Assembly: GCA_002411105.1 (NCBI GenBank)
Contig: DHQX01000015.1
Span: forward strand, 25,481-89,480
Length of the DNA: 64,000 nt
From: Christensenella sp. UBA5327
Lineage (GTDB): Bacteria; Bacillota; Clostridia; Christensenellales; Aristaeellaceae
Direction: 5' to 3'
The position numbers and the translations under genes were made by a program. This document shows, in pieces, positions 1 through 8,285 of this stretch. Each line of letters opens with the position of its first letter. Position 1 is the stretch's first letter. The notes under the pieces are model-generated. The model was not told the DNA's origin. It made no database searches and saw only the letters and a program-made list of their open reading frames with translations.

Positions 1-1
1 G

Positions 2-406
2 GATCTGGACCCCGGCAGCGCCGACTGGCGGGCGCTGCCGATGCTGGACATGGTGACCGTGATTCTGGATCATGTGAGCGGTGTCTCAGGAAAGCCGGTG
101 ATGACCATTGACGCAGATCACGATTTTCTGGCCACCCACGCGCTCACCCGCGCCGATGCTATTTTGGCGGTGAGCAGGCTCTACCATTCCCTTCACACGG
201 GGATAGGCATGGTGACGGTCACCCACTACCGCCAGGCCAACCTCAGGGCGCAGCCCTCCATGAAGGCGGCGATTGTGGGCAAGGTAGACCCGGGCGCTGT
301 CTACGAAGTGATCGACATTCCCAAAGAGGGCTGGTTCCACATCCAACTGCCCAACGGCACCACCGCCTACATCGCGGCGGGGATGGTATCATTTATGATG
401 AATTGA
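2..406 (+). CDS. C-terminal part of a surface protein, SLH-like segment plus SH3 domain
   Basis: The frame is open to the left edge, so this is the C-terminal 134 residues of a longer gene. The first half holds a stretch (ALTRADAILAVSRLY) that resembles the end of an S-layer homology repeat. The second half, from about residue 75, is a bacterial SH3 domain: VTHYRQANLRAQPS, then GAVYEVIDIPKEGWFHIQL and a final TAYIAAGMV strand. Such domains bind peptidoglycan or other wall polymers, so I infer a secreted, wall-attached protein. The upstream catalytic or other domains lie outside the window. The SH3 call is firm and the SLH call is weak. Confidence 0.65.
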   Translation, partial: DLDPGSADWRALPMLDMVTVILDHVSGVSGKPVMTIDADHDFLATHALTRADAILAVSRLYHSLHTGIGMVTVTHYRQANLRAQPSMKAAIVGKVDPGAVYEVIDIPKEGWFHIQLPNGTTAYIAAGMVSFMMN

Positions 407-420
407 TGGGCACTTAAGCA

Positions 421-451
421 GCAAAGCCACCGGCGCCGCCGGTGGCTTTGC
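421..451. terminator. 14-bp perfect hairpin between convergent genes
   Basis: Arms 421-434 (GCAAAGCCACCGGC) and 438-451 match perfectly around a 3-nt loop. It sits between the convergent ends of the SH3 gene and the minus-strand membrane gene, where a two-way terminator is expected. No clear T-run follows on either strand, so its efficiency is uncertain. Confidence 0.6.
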
Positions 452-467
452 GCATGAGAAGGGCCTC

Positions 468-1127
468 CTATATCAGCTTCTTCTTGTACAGGATCCTGGC
501 CACCACCATGGTGACCGCGGCGCTGAGGGGAATCAGCAGGCTGATGGCGCTTGAGAGGCTGGGCTTTATGAGAAACAGGATCAGCATCAGGATCATGGGG
601 GTGAGGGCGATGCGCCAGTTTTTGGACAAAAAGACCACCGCCAGGCCGCCAAACAGGGCGGGCAGCACATTTTTGAAAGCGGGAGCCAGAACGGGGGATT
701 CCAGAATCGGCCTGAGGGTGTTGATCAGCAGCATCCCCGCCGCCAGGATCAGGGTGGTGACGATGGAACTGGCGGCGATGGCGAGGGTGGAGATGACCTC
801 GCCCTTTTCACTGTTGGGCTCTACCCCGGCGATCTGCATGGCGCGCAGGGCAGCGGGCACCTTCATGGCGGTGAGGTTGCCTGTGACAAAGCCCAGATAT
901 GCGCCGCCGGAGCCCAGCATGGGCCCGAAGGTAAACGCCTCAATGGCGCCCACCGCCCAGTACACCGGGGCCACCGCCAAAAGCCCCTGGAGGACCAGGG
1001 CATAATCGGGCTGCACCTTGAAATACAAGGAGGCGAAGAAGGGGTAGGCCATAAACATCAGGATAGCCAATACCAGAGACACGCGGCCCCAGGTGTGGAT
1101 TTTTTGCTCATAAAGGGATGGTTTCAT
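468..1127 (-). CDS. Multi-pass membrane protein of unknown function
   Basis: This protein of 219 residues has about five or six hydrophobic segments, e.g. around residues 14-32, 45-65, 115-135, 150-168 and 175-210, so it is an integral membrane protein. I do not recognise the family. It starts one base after the stop of the DUF5058-like gene and has a GGAGG ribosome site. It ends a minus-strand operon with an M20 peptidase and a YfcC-type carrier. The pairing with a second small membrane protein of similar size suggests that the two form one transport or accessory complex serving the peptidase substrate. That is inference from context only. Confidence 0.7.
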   Translation of the reverse strand: MKPSLYEQKIHTWGRVSLVLAILMFMAYPFFASLYFKVQPDYALVLQGLLAVAPVYWAVGAIEAFTFGPMLGSGGAYLGFVTGNLTAMKVPAALRAMQIAGVEPNSEKGEVISTLAIAASSIVTTLILAAGMLLINTLRPILESPVLAPAFKNVLPALFGGLAVVFLSKNWRIALTPMILMLILFLIKPSLSSAISLLIPLSAAVTMVVARILYKKKLI

Positions 1128-1128
1128 C

Positions 1129-1857
1129 TCAGCCTCCTATCCAGTTGGTCAGCGGGATGGCAAAGGCCATGGCGCTTAGCATGCTGATGGGCATGGCATA
1201 GTTCTCCAGCCACTTAAACCCCGGCTTTTTGATGAGAAGCCCGCACAAGCCCATCATGAGCGCTGAAAACAGCATCACAAAAACCGGGATGAAGCCGGCC
1301 AGCCCCGTGTGCACATCGGCAAACACCATGCCCAGGAAGGTGGCGATCATGCCCACAAACAGCGAATCCATCAGGATGGCGCTCCATCGGGCATCTTTTT
1401 CTTTCATGCGCGCAAGGCGCTTTTGCATCCGCTTCTGGAAAAACAGGATAATCAGAATGCCCGACAGGATGCCCAGGGTCATCACCCAGGCGATGGCGAT
1501 GTAAACCGCCGGGTCATTGACCGGCTGATCCATGGGCATGGCGAGGATTTTGGCCACGGATGCCGCTGCTGGCAGCTCATAGGTGAGGGCGCCCAGCACC
1601 GAAAGCCTCAGCCAGGGGAGCGGAATTCCCAGAAAGCGGGACAGGCTGATGAGCCCCAGCAGGATGGCAATGGCTGGGGCCACGCTGAAAAGCGCGCTGC
1701 CAGTGAGGGTGCCCCTCAAGGTTTGCCGGGATATCCCCAGCTCCACCGCGCGCTTCCAGGCCTTCACCAAAAAGAACACCGACTGGCCCAGCACATAGAG
1801 AATCACCAGGCCCGCCAGCAGAAACAGGATAGAATCATTGATGGAAAATGGCATCAT
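1129..1857 (-). CDS. DUF5058-like membrane protein
   Basis: A 242-residue protein with about six membrane segments and a basic loop (FFQKRMQKRLARMKEKDARW) near residues 138-160. From memory of the family, its length, its start (SINDSILFLLAG) and its place beside an M20 peptidase fit DUF5058; this was not checked by search. An AAAGGAGG site precedes two adjacent Met codons. The second (1854) has the better spacing. The gene lies 11 bases after the peptidase stop and 1 base before the next membrane gene. Its role is unknown, and a part in uptake or export of peptides or amino acids is only inferred. Confidence 0.65.
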   Translation of the reverse strand: MMPFSINDSILFLLAGLVILYVLGQSVFFLVKAWKRAVELGISRQTLRGTLTGSALFSVAPAIAILLGLISLSRFLGIPLPWLRLSVLGALTYELPAAASVAKILAMPMDQPVNDPAVYIAIAWVMTLGILSGILIILFFQKRMQKRLARMKEKDARWSAILMDSLFVGMIATFLGMVFADVHTGLAGFIPVFVMLFSALMMGLCGLLIKKPGFKWLENYAMPISMLSAMAFAIPLTNWIGG

Positions 1858-1868
1858 GGCCTCCTTTG

Positions 1869-3194
1869 TCAGTGGGTTGCGGCGCTGCGCAGGAACAGGG
1901 TGTAAAATGCGATCATGGCCTTCAGGTTTTCGATGCTCAGGTATTCGCCCCGGCCGTGCATGAGGGAGAGCTCCTGCTCTGTCACCCGGGCGGGCAAAAA
2001 GCGGTAGGCGTTGCGGGTGACCCGGTCATAGTGCCGGCAATCCGTGCCGCCGGTCATCAGGTAGGGGGTGATCACCGCGTCCGGGAACACCTGCGCGATG
2101 CAATTCTTGATCAGCTCCATGGCGGGGCTTTTAAGGTCTGATGATTTGGTGGGCTCATCCTGAAGAATGGCAACACTTTCAAAGGGGATGCCCAGGCCGC
2201 GCAAGCGGGCCAGCGCCGCCTCTGAGCTGTCCCCTTGCAGGATGCGCACATTGACGGTGCAGCTGGCAGTCTTTGGCAAGACGTTGTGGGCGGTGCCGCC
2301 GGATGCCTGGGTGAAGGCCAGGGTGGTGCGCACCATGGCGGCAGTCTGCCGGTTTTTGAGCAGGGTTCTGATGATCAGGGGCTCAAACAGCCCGGGATGG
2401 GAAAGCACAAAGCCCTGGATACCCGGCCGGTGGGCGGCGGTGGCAGCCAGCATGGCCTTGACGGTGTCTGTCAGCCTGGGCTTTGCCGGGCGAGCTTCCG
2501 CCAGGCTAATGAACCGGGCCATTTTGCCCACGGCGGTGGTTTCCGGCGGGGTGAAGGCATGGCCTTCCTCCCCGGAAAAGGTCAGCTGAAAGCTGGTGTG
2601 TCCCTTTTCCGCCACGCCAATCACAGCCACCGGCTTGCCGATGCCCATCATGGCGCCATCGGCAACAGCGCCGCCCTCATCCAGCACATAGTCAAACATC
2701 AGGCCCTGGGATTCAAAATGCGCCGCAATCTGCCGGGCGCCGTGGGCGCCGCCCACTTCCTCATCAAAGCCGCAGGCGAGATAGACATCGCTGGCTGGTA
2801 CAAAACCCTCCTCAAGCAGCGCTGTGATGGCCTCCAAGATGGCGATCAGGGAGCCCTTATCATCAAAGCTGCCCCGGCCATAGACCCTGTCATCGGCAAT
2901 GTGCCCGGAGAAGGGGGGATAGGGCCAGCCCTCTTCCCCGGCTGGCACCACATCGTAATGGGCGGTGAGGAGGATGGGCTGCTTTCTGTCCCGCCCAGGC
3001 CAATGAAAGACCAGGCCATGGCCGTTCACCACGGTTTTGGTGAGCTGGTGATGGATGAGGGGATACTCCGCCTCCAGAAAGGCCTCAAAGGCGGAAAACA
3101 CCGGCAGGTCCATCCGGGTGATATCCTGATGGGACACGGTGGGGTAGGTGAGGGCCTGGCTTAAGCGCCGGGCCGCCGGGAGTGGATGAGGCAT
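1869..3194 (-). CDS. M20 family metallopeptidase
   Basis: A zinc-dependent amidohydrolase/peptidase of about 441 residues, the usual M20 length. Visible motifs are the metal-site block LLTAHYDVVPAG, with H and D ligands, followed by GRGSFDDKGSL with the second Asp. Then come the catalytic Glu block GFDEEVGG, a dimerisation domain in the middle, and a late GGTDCRHYD block with a His ligand. The start at 3194 has AGAAAGGAAAT just upstream. A longer start at 3245 would run into the carrier gene. It lies between a YfcC-type carrier and DUF5058, so it probably hydrolyses a short peptide or N-acyl amino acid brought in by that carrier. The substrate cannot be read from sequence. Confidence 0.9.
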   Translation of the reverse strand: MPHPLPAARRLSQALTYPTVSHQDITRMDLPVFSAFEAFLEAEYPLIHHQLTKTVVNGHGLVFHWPGRDRKQPILLTAHYDVVPAGEEGWPYPPFSGHIADDRVYGRGSFDDKGSLIAILEAITALLEEGFVPASDVYLACGFDEEVGGAHGARQIAAHFESQGLMFDYVLDEGGAVADGAMMGIGKPVAVIGVAEKGHTSFQLTFSGEEGHAFTPPETTAVGKMARFISLAEARPAKPRLTDTVKAMLAATAAHRPGIQGFVLSHPGLFEPLIIRTLLKNRQTAAMVRTTLAFTQASGGTAHNVLPKTASCTVNVRILQGDSSEAALARLRGLGIPFESVAILQDEPTKSSDLKSPAMELIKNCIAQVFPDAVITPYLMTGGTDCRHYDRVTRNAYRFLPARVTEQELSLMHGRGEYLSIENLKAMIAFYTLFLRSAATH

Positions 3195-3213
3195 CGCTAT
3201 TTCCTTTCTTCCC

Positions 3214-4644
3214 TCAAAACGGGCCAAGGCCCATGAGGTGGGCAATCAGAAGCCAGACAAGGCTCAGCGCCAGCAGCGCGCCTTGCAAAGGCAGCGTCCA
3301 CTTAAGCCACTTGGGATAGCTGACCACGCTCAGCCCCAGGGCGATCATCAAGGCCGCGTTGGTGGGATAGAGCAGGTTGCTGAAGCCATCCCCAAACAGG
3401 TAGGCCTGAACGGCCACCTGGCGGTGGATGCCCAGAATATCCGTCAGGGGAAGCAGCAGCGGCAGCACCAGGAAGGCCTTGGCGGAACCGGAGCTGATGA
3501 AGAAATTCATCACCAGCACCATCGCATACAGCAAAAACAGGCCGCCGATGGGGGAAAGCCCTTGAAAACGGGCTGCGGCTAAATGCAGCAGGTGATCCAT
3601 CACCAGGGAGCGGGTCATGATCAGCTTGATGCTCATGGCCATCAGGATCAGCACCACCGCGGGGGCAACGCCTGCCATGCCCTGCAAGAATGCTTTGACC
3701 GCATCCCGCAGGCTCATCACCCCGCTTGCCAGAACGCTGCCAAAGGAGAGCAGGACGAAAAGCAGCGCGATGAGGGGAAACAGCAGCCCAGACAAGGCGG
3801 GGACGAAAAAGCTTAAGACCAGTAGCACCGGGAGCGCCGCCAGCCCTGCCCCGAAGTACATCAGGCCCCGGTCCAGCCTGGGGTTGTGCACCAGCTCCTC
3901 TGCGGTCTGAAGCGCCTGATCCTCTTGATACACGAGGGAGGAAGCCGGATTCTTTTCGATTTTCTTCACATACCGCAAAAGGAAAAGCTGGAGCAGGGCA
4001 TAGACGCTGATAAACACCAGCACCCGAAGCCCCAGCGCCGAATAGGCTGGCAAGCCCGCCAGCTGCTGGGCCACCCCCACGGTGAAAGGGTTGATGGTGG
4101 CGGAGGCAAAGCCCAACCCGGAGGGCAACAGGCTGATGCCAAGGCCGGTCATGGAGTCCCAGCCCATACGCCGGGACAGGGCGATGCAAAAGGGCACCAT
4201 GATAATCAGCTCTTCAAAAATGCCAAACACCGAGCCGAAGAGCATGAAAAAAAGGCTGATGATCATCACAAGCCTGTATCTGGCCCCCTGAAAGCGCCGG
4301 GTGATGCGCGCCATCAGCCGGGACACCATCCCGCAGGCCAGCAGAATGCTGAAACTGCCGCCTATCAGCAGCAGAAAAATGAGGATGATGCCCACCATCG
4401 CCGCATCGTCTGACAGAAAAACTTCAAAGGGGGCGGTCAGAAAGCGCCAGATGGGGATGGGCGGCTTTTCCACCTGTCTGAAGGTGCCTGGCTGGATTTT
4501 CTCCCGCCCACCGTCCATCACCCGATCAAATCGGCCCGAGGGCAGGGCGTAGGAGAGGGCCGTGGCCAGCACCATCAGCGCCAGCAGGACACAGAGGGAA
4601 AGGAAGAAGGAACGTTTGCCGATTTTGATGGATTGTTGCTGCAT
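3214..4644 (-). CDS. YfcC/DcuC-type membrane carrier
   Basis: A 476-residue protein with about 12 membrane segments. The family signature is near the C-terminus: a NFFISSGSAKAF block, then HRQVAVQAYLFGDGFSNLLYPTN, typical of the YfcC branch of the C4-dicarboxylate (DcuC) carrier superfamily. N-terminal residues 14-34 form the first helix, and an external loop of about 45 residues follows. Members near peptidases are often annotated as peptide, arginine or basic amino-acid carriers, but the substrate is not proven. The gene starts 20 bases after the aldolase gene and ends 19 bases before the M20 peptidase, so it is almost surely co-transcribed with both. Confidence 0.85.
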   Translation of the reverse strand: MQQQSIKIGKRSFFLSLCVLLALMVLATALSYALPSGRFDRVMDGGREKIQPGTFRQVEKPPIPIWRFLTAPFEVFLSDDAAMVGIILIFLLLIGGSFSILLACGMVSRLMARITRRFQGARYRLVMIISLFFMLFGSVFGIFEELIIMVPFCIALSRRMGWDSMTGLGISLLPSGLGFASATINPFTVGVAQQLAGLPAYSALGLRVLVFISVYALLQLFLLRYVKKIEKNPASSLVYQEDQALQTAEELVHNPRLDRGLMYFGAGLAALPVLLVLSFFVPALSGLLFPLIALLFVLLSFGSVLASGVMSLRDAVKAFLQGMAGVAPAVVLILMAMSIKLIMTRSLVMDHLLHLAAARFQGLSPIGGLFLLYAMVLVMNFFISSGSAKAFLVLPLLLPLTDILGIHRQVAVQAYLFGDGFSNLLYPTNAALMIALGLSVVSYPKWLKWTLPLQGALLALSLVWLLIAHLMGLGPF

Positions 4645-4664
4645 GGCCTGCCTCCTGTATTGCG

Positions 4665-5705
4665 CTAAGCCCGGCTTAAAGCCTCCACTGCCTCAATCAG
4701 CCTGTCCACATCCTCATCCCTGGTGGCCCAGCTGGTGCAAAAACGCAGCGCCCAGCAGCCATCCGGCATGTGTTGGATGCGGGAGAAGGCAAAATCCTGT
4801 GCCAGGCTTTCCACCTGGCATTCCTTGAGAATGGGAAACTGCTGGTTGGTGACAGAATCCCCCAGGAAGGAAATGCCCTGGGCGGTAAACGCCTGCTGAA
4901 TGCGCAGGGCCTGGGCATTGGCCTGCCTGGCCAGGGCGAGGTATAGGCCATCCTGCAAAATGGCTTCAAATTGCAGTCCCATGAGAAAGCCCTTGCCGAC
5001 CATGCCGCCGCGCTGCTTGATGTGATAGCGGAAGTCCTTTTGCAAGGCCGGATCCGTGATCACCAGCGCCTCGCCATACATTAGCCCCTGCTTGGTGCCC
5101 CCGATGGTGAAGGCATCACACAGCTGCGCCACATCAGAAAAACGCAGGTCATCAGCCGCCGCCAGCGCATAGCCCAGGCGTGCGCCGTCCAGATACAGGG
5201 GCAGGCCCAGCTCCCGGCAGGCGGCGCTGATTTCTTTGAGCTCAGAGCGCTCATAAACGGTGCCCAGCTCCGTGGTGTTGGAGAGATAGACCATGCCCGG
5301 CTGGGGCGTATGCTCCCGGGTGGGGTCTGCCCAGTGGGCGGCGACAAAGCCCCGGATCTGCTGCGCGGTGATCTTCCCCTCAGCCTGGGGGAGAGGCAGC
5401 ACCTTGTGCCCGGTGGCCTCGATGGCCCCGGTCTCGTGGGTGTTGATGTGCCCGGTGTCGGCACAGATGACGCCCTGGTGTGGGCGCAGAACCGAGGCGA
5501 TGAGCGTGAGGTTGGCCTGGGTGCCGCCGGGGATAAAGTAAACCCCAGCGTGGGGGGCCTCGCACAGCGCCCTGATCCGGGCGGCGGCTGTCTGGCAGGC
5601 CTCATCCTCCGCGTAGCCTGTGAAGGTTTTGCCCTGAGCCGCCGAGATGGCAGCGATAACGGCTGGGTGGGCGGTCTGCCCGTAGTCATTCATGAATGAA
5701 ATCAT
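4665..5705 (-). CDS. Threonine aldolase / beta-eliminating lyase family PLP enzyme
   Basis: A fold-type I PLP enzyme of 346 residues that fits low-specificity L-threonine aldolase (threonine to glycine plus acetaldehyde). The N-terminus MISFMNDYGQTAHPAV carries the family start. GGTQANLT binds the cofactor phosphate, LPLYLDGARLGYAL holds the PLP-ring Asp and substrate Arg, and AFTIGGTKQGLMYGE holds the Schiff-base Lys. The ATG overlaps the TGA of the AAA+ gene (ATGA), which indicates translational coupling. In this operon it may process amino acids released by the M20 peptidase. Another beta-eliminating lyase specificity is possible. Confidence 0.85.
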   Translation of the reverse strand: MISFMNDYGQTAHPAVIAAISAAQGKTFTGYAEDEACQTAAARIRALCEAPHAGVYFIPGGTQANLTLIASVLRPHQGVICADTGHINTHETGAIEATGHKVLPLPQAEGKITAQQIRGFVAAHWADPTREHTPQPGMVYLSNTTELGTVYERSELKEISAACRELGLPLYLDGARLGYALAAADDLRFSDVAQLCDAFTIGGTKQGLMYGEALVITDPALQKDFRYHIKQRGGMVGKGFLMGLQFEAILQDGLYLALARQANAQALRIQQAFTAQGISFLGDSVTNQQFPILKECQVESLAQDFAFSRIQHMPDGCWALRFCTSWATRDEDVDRLIEAVEALSRA

Positions 5706-6796
5706 GGCGTCACATCCTCCTCAGTGTCGGCACTGTCATCGGGCTGCGTATCCGGCGGGGTTAGATCCTCGGCCTTTAACAGCATCAGCTCATCCCGGGT
5801 GACACTGTCCTGCTTGGCCAGGCGATTGGCCTGGCGGGACACAGCCTGCTCAAAGAGGTTGCGCACGCCCCGGGCGTTGCCAAAGCCGATGTTGTCCTCG
5901 CTCTCCTCTGCCAAAATCTCTGCCAGATCATCCCGGGCGGATTCCTCCAGCCGGTAGCCTGCCTTATTGCAGCGCATGTCGAAGATGGCCAGCATCTCAT
6001 CCACCGTGTAATCCGGGAAATAGAGAAAACGGTTGAACCGGCTCTCCAGACCCGGGTTGGAATGGACAAACTCGTTCATCAAATCCACATAGCCCGCCAC
6101 AATCACCACCAGGTCATCCCGGTGGTCCTCCATGGCTTTGAGCAGCGTTTCCACCGCCTCCTGGCCATAGTCCTGGGGGCCCCGGGTGGTGAGGGCATAG
6201 GCCTCGTCGATAAACAGCACCCCGCCCAGGGCTTTCTGGACGACTTCGCTGGTTTTGAGCGCCGTTTGCCCCACATAGCCCGCCACCAGGCCGCTGCGGT
6301 CCACCTCCACCAGGTGCCCCTTGGAGAGGATGCCCAGGCTGTGATAAATGCGGCTCATCAGCCGGGCGATCATGGTTTTGCCGGTGCCGGGGTTGCCGGA
6401 AAACACCATGTGAAGGGAGAGGTCTTCTGTGGGCAGGTCATGCTCTTTGCGCAGCTTGTTCACCTTCACCAGGTTGATGAGGCTTTCCACCTCTGCCTTC
6501 ACCACTGTGAGGCCGATGTAGGAGTGCAGCTCTTCCTTCAGCTTCTCAATGTCTTCAGGGGGTGCGGCTTCTTCTTTTTTATCCTCGGGCTTGACTGCGG
6601 CCTGCTGGCTGCTTGTGCCAAACACATCCGGCACCGGGGGGAAGCCGGGCGGCGGGGTCGCCTCCCCGGTGTCCTTCGTGTCTGCCTCCGGGTTTCTGCC
6701 CCAGAGGTCATCGCCAATATTCCTGAGGTTATAATCGGTCATCTGCCGGATGATCTGGTTTTGCAGGCGGATGATCTCCTCTTTGCGGTCTGCCAT
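5702..6796 (-). CDS. AAA+ ATPase of the CbbX/SpoVK type
   Basis: About 364 residues. The N-terminal 80 residues are charged and proline-rich with no clear fold, and one AAA+ module follows. Walker A is GNPGTGKT near residue 134 and Walker B is VLFIDEAYAL near 195. Then come sensor 1 (VVIVAGY) and the FNRFLYFPDY and GNARGVRNLFEQA blocks that mark the CbbX/SpoVK clade. These ATPases remodel protein complexes; the target is unknown. ATG 6796 has GGGAG at 9 bases; ATG 6802 is possible with 3 bases. It is the first gene of the six-gene minus operon, and a TGC-TATAAT extended -10 element lies at 6832-6840. Confidence 0.85.
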   Translation of the reverse strand: MADRKEEIIRLQNQIIRQMTDYNLRNIGDDLWGRNPEADTKDTGEATPPPGFPPVPDVFGTSSQQAAVKPEDKKEEAAPPEDIEKLKEELHSYIGLTVVKAEVESLINLVKVNKLRKEHDLPTEDLSLHMVFSGNPGTGKTMIARLMSRIYHSLGILSKGHLVEVDRSGLVAGYVGQTALKTSEVVQKALGGVLFIDEAYALTTRGPQDYGQEAVETLLKAMEDHRDDLVVIVAGYVDLMNEFVHSNPGLESRFNRFLYFPDYTVDEMLAIFDMRCNKAGYRLEESARDDLAEILAEESEDNIGFGNARGVRNLFEQAVSRQANRLAKQDSVTRDELMLLKAEDLTPPDTQPDDSADTEEDVTP

Positions 6797-6831
6797 CCTC
6801 ATGTTCTCCCTTTGCGTATTGTTCTTTGGAG

Positions 6832-6840
6832 ATTATAGCA
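6832..6840 (-). promoter_or_regulatory. Extended -10 promoter for the AAA/aldolase/M20 operon
   Basis: On the minus strand the sequence reads TGCTATAAT, a full consensus -10 with the TGn extension, about 36 bases before the ATPase ATG. No good -35 box is visible, as is common with extended -10 promoters. Confidence 0.55.
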
Positions 6841-6899
6841 CAGACTGCGGTCTTGCACGCAGCAGAGGGAGAAAAGAGAATGAAGAAATATCAAGTGAG

Positions 6900-6942
6900 A
6901 AGGATACACAGTTGACACTTGCTGTATAAGCCTCGTATCCTT
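6900..6942 (+). promoter_or_regulatory. Sigma-gene promoter inside an inverted repeat
   Basis: TTGACA at 6912-6917 and a weak TATCCT at 6936-6941 (spacer 18) form a likely promoter for the sigma gene. The 8-base arms AAGGATAC (6900-6907) and GTATCCTT (6935-6942) form an inverted repeat that brackets the -35 and covers the -10. It could be an operator or an alternative-sigma site. Confidence 0.45.
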
Positions 6943-6970
6943 ATAGAGCAGCAATCCCTTGGGAGGATCC

Positions 6971-7537
6971 ATGTTTTTTCTGATTTTTGCAGCCCTTGAT
7001 GACACATCGGAGCGCTCTTTCATCGAGCAGCTTTACAACACGCATTATCGCGCCATGTATAGGACGGCGCTGGGCATCCTGCGCCATCCAGAGGATGCGG
7101 AGGATGTGGTACAAAGCACCTGCCTGGCTTTGTGCAAAAAAACATCGCTATTGGCTGGGATGGATTGTAACGCTTTGCATAGCTACGTTGTCATTAGTAT
7201 CAGGAACACGGCGATTAATCTGATGAGAAGCCGTGACAGAAGGGCTGAGTTGTTATGGGGCGAAGAGGACTATCTGGACAGCTTGGTCAAGCCTTGTGAA
7301 ACATGGGAGGATGATCTGTTTGTCAGCGCGGATGAAGGCGTCCTTACCCAAGCGATTATGCGGATGCCCCTCAGGGAGCGCCACCTGATCGAAATGAAGT
7401 ATATCCTGAATGAAAAGACTCAGGAAATTGCGAAAGAACTTGGTATCAAGCCTGACAGCGTGCGCGTTTTGCTGATGCGAACGCGGCGGAGGTTGCATGA
7501 TCTGATGGAGGAAATAGCGCATGAGAAAGAAGATTGA
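6971..7537 (+). CDS. ECF-type RNA polymerase sigma factor
   Basis: A 188-residue sigma-70 family protein with only regions 2 and 4. Region 2 covers about residues 12-95 (FIEQLYNTHYRAMYRTALGI, then HPEDAEDVVQ). Region 4 is near 120-180: LRERHLIEMKYILN, then TQEIAKELGIKPDSVRVLL, an intact helix-turn-helix. It directs RNA polymerase to a small regulon. ATG 6971 has GGGAGG 4 bases upstream and is preferred over the in-frame TTG at 6959. Its end overlaps the next gene, a DUF4367 membrane protein, by 17 bases. In Clostridia such partners often act as the anti-sigma or sensor component. The promoter lies within an inverted repeat, so autoregulation is plausible. Confidence 0.88.
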   Translation: MFFLIFAALDDTSERSFIEQLYNTHYRAMYRTALGILRHPEDAEDVVQSTCLALCKKTSLLAGMDCNALHSYVVISIRNTAINLMRSRDRRAELLWGEEDYLDSLVKPCETWEDDLFVSADEGVLTQAIMRMPLRERHLIEMKYILNEKTQEIAKELGIKPDSVRVLLMRTRRRLHDLMEEIAHEKED

Positions 7538-8006
7538 TAGCGGCAGCAGCGCCTTTAACCTTCATGAATTGCAGTGCCAGCTGAGCGATACGAAGCTTAA
7601 AATCGCGCTTTTGCAGGCTGCCAGGCTGGAGGACGAGGCGGAGGAGCAGCCGGACGCGATGGCCTTGGCTGAGCCCAATGAGAATACCCTCGCCGCCATC
7701 CGCCGCGAAAGCCGCAGGATGGAAAAACTCAGCCTGCTTCACCGTATGCCCCCCGTGCTTCGGGCAGCCGCTGCCATTCTGCTCATCAGCTTTCTCACCC
7801 TCAGCACCGCCATGGCGGTTTCCCCGGCTGTACGGGTTGCCGTGATGAAGCTGCTGTACACCGTCACTCCCCAGCATACTGAAATCCGCCTGGTGCAAGA
7901 CGAGGATTCAGCCGTTGAGGTGCCGGAAGGATGGCAGGGGGCGTACTATCCGGCGTATATTCCGGAGGGGTATACGTTCAATAGTTTTCAGGCACAGAAT
8001 CAATGA
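7521..8006 (+). CDS. N-terminal part of a DUF4367 membrane protein (gene split by a frame change)
   Basis: 161 residues: a charged cytosolic segment (1-80), one membrane helix near 85-105 (VLRAAAAILLISFLTL), and the start of the outer domain with PEGWQGAYYPAYIPEGYTF, the typical opening of a DUF4367 domain. The frame then stops at 8004-8006, in the middle of that domain. The rest of the domain is in the next frame (8003-8263). A GGAGG site precedes the ATG, which lies inside the end of the sigma gene, so the two are coupled. The likely role is sensor or anti-sigma partner of that sigma factor (inferred). No zinc anti-sigma motif is visible. Confidence 0.7.
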   Translation: MRKKIDSGSSAFNLHELQCQLSDTKLKIALLQAARLEDEAEEQPDAMALAEPNENTLAAIRRESRRMEKLSLLHRMPPVLRAAAAILLISFLTLSTAMAVSPAVRVAVMKLLYTVTPQHTEIRLVQDEDSAVEVPEGWQGAYYPAYIPEGYTFNSFQAQNQ

Positions 8007-8263
8007 TAGATGCGCTCTATTTTTTAGGCGACAACGACTATATGATGTTTAGTGAGAATGATGCGAATGTCGAAGCAAATATTGATGCGGAGGGATATGC
8101 GTTTTCGGAAGTCGATCTAAATGGTCAAATGGCACTTCTGGCGCAGAAGAAAGGGAAAAGCACAGTTGTATGGCGGCAAGAGAACAAACTGATGATGTTG
8201 ACCATTACAGAAGACGCTAATACCGCTATGAATATTGCGCGAAGTGTTACCCGAATAAAATAA
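8003..8263 (+). CDS. C-terminal part of the DUF4367 domain in a shifted frame
   Basis: 86 residues that continue the DUF4367 domain of the preceding frame: ALYFLGDNDYMMFSEN, then an EGYAFSEVDLNG strand, VVWRQENKLMMLTI, and the closing helix AMNIARSVTRIK. It begins with ATGA, where the TGA ends the upstream frame. No ribosome site is visible in front of it. The upstream limit of this frame is a TAG at 7982-7984, so the frame change falls within 7985-8006. Either the gene is broken (mutation or assembly error), or the second half is made by coupled re-initiation. I see no classical slippery heptamer. On its own this piece would have no signal or anchor. Confidence 0.55.
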   Translation: MIDALYFLGDNDYMMFSENDANVEANIDAEGYAFSEVDLNGQMALLAQKKGKSTVVWRQENKLMMLTITEDANTAMNIARSVTRIK

Positions 8264-8285
8264 TTTTTTAAAATCTGTAACGTTT

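Noticed and set aside
7985..8010. Programmed frameshift in the DUF4367 gene
   Set aside because: No slippery heptamer or strong downstream fold is visible at the junction; mutation or re-initiation is simpler.
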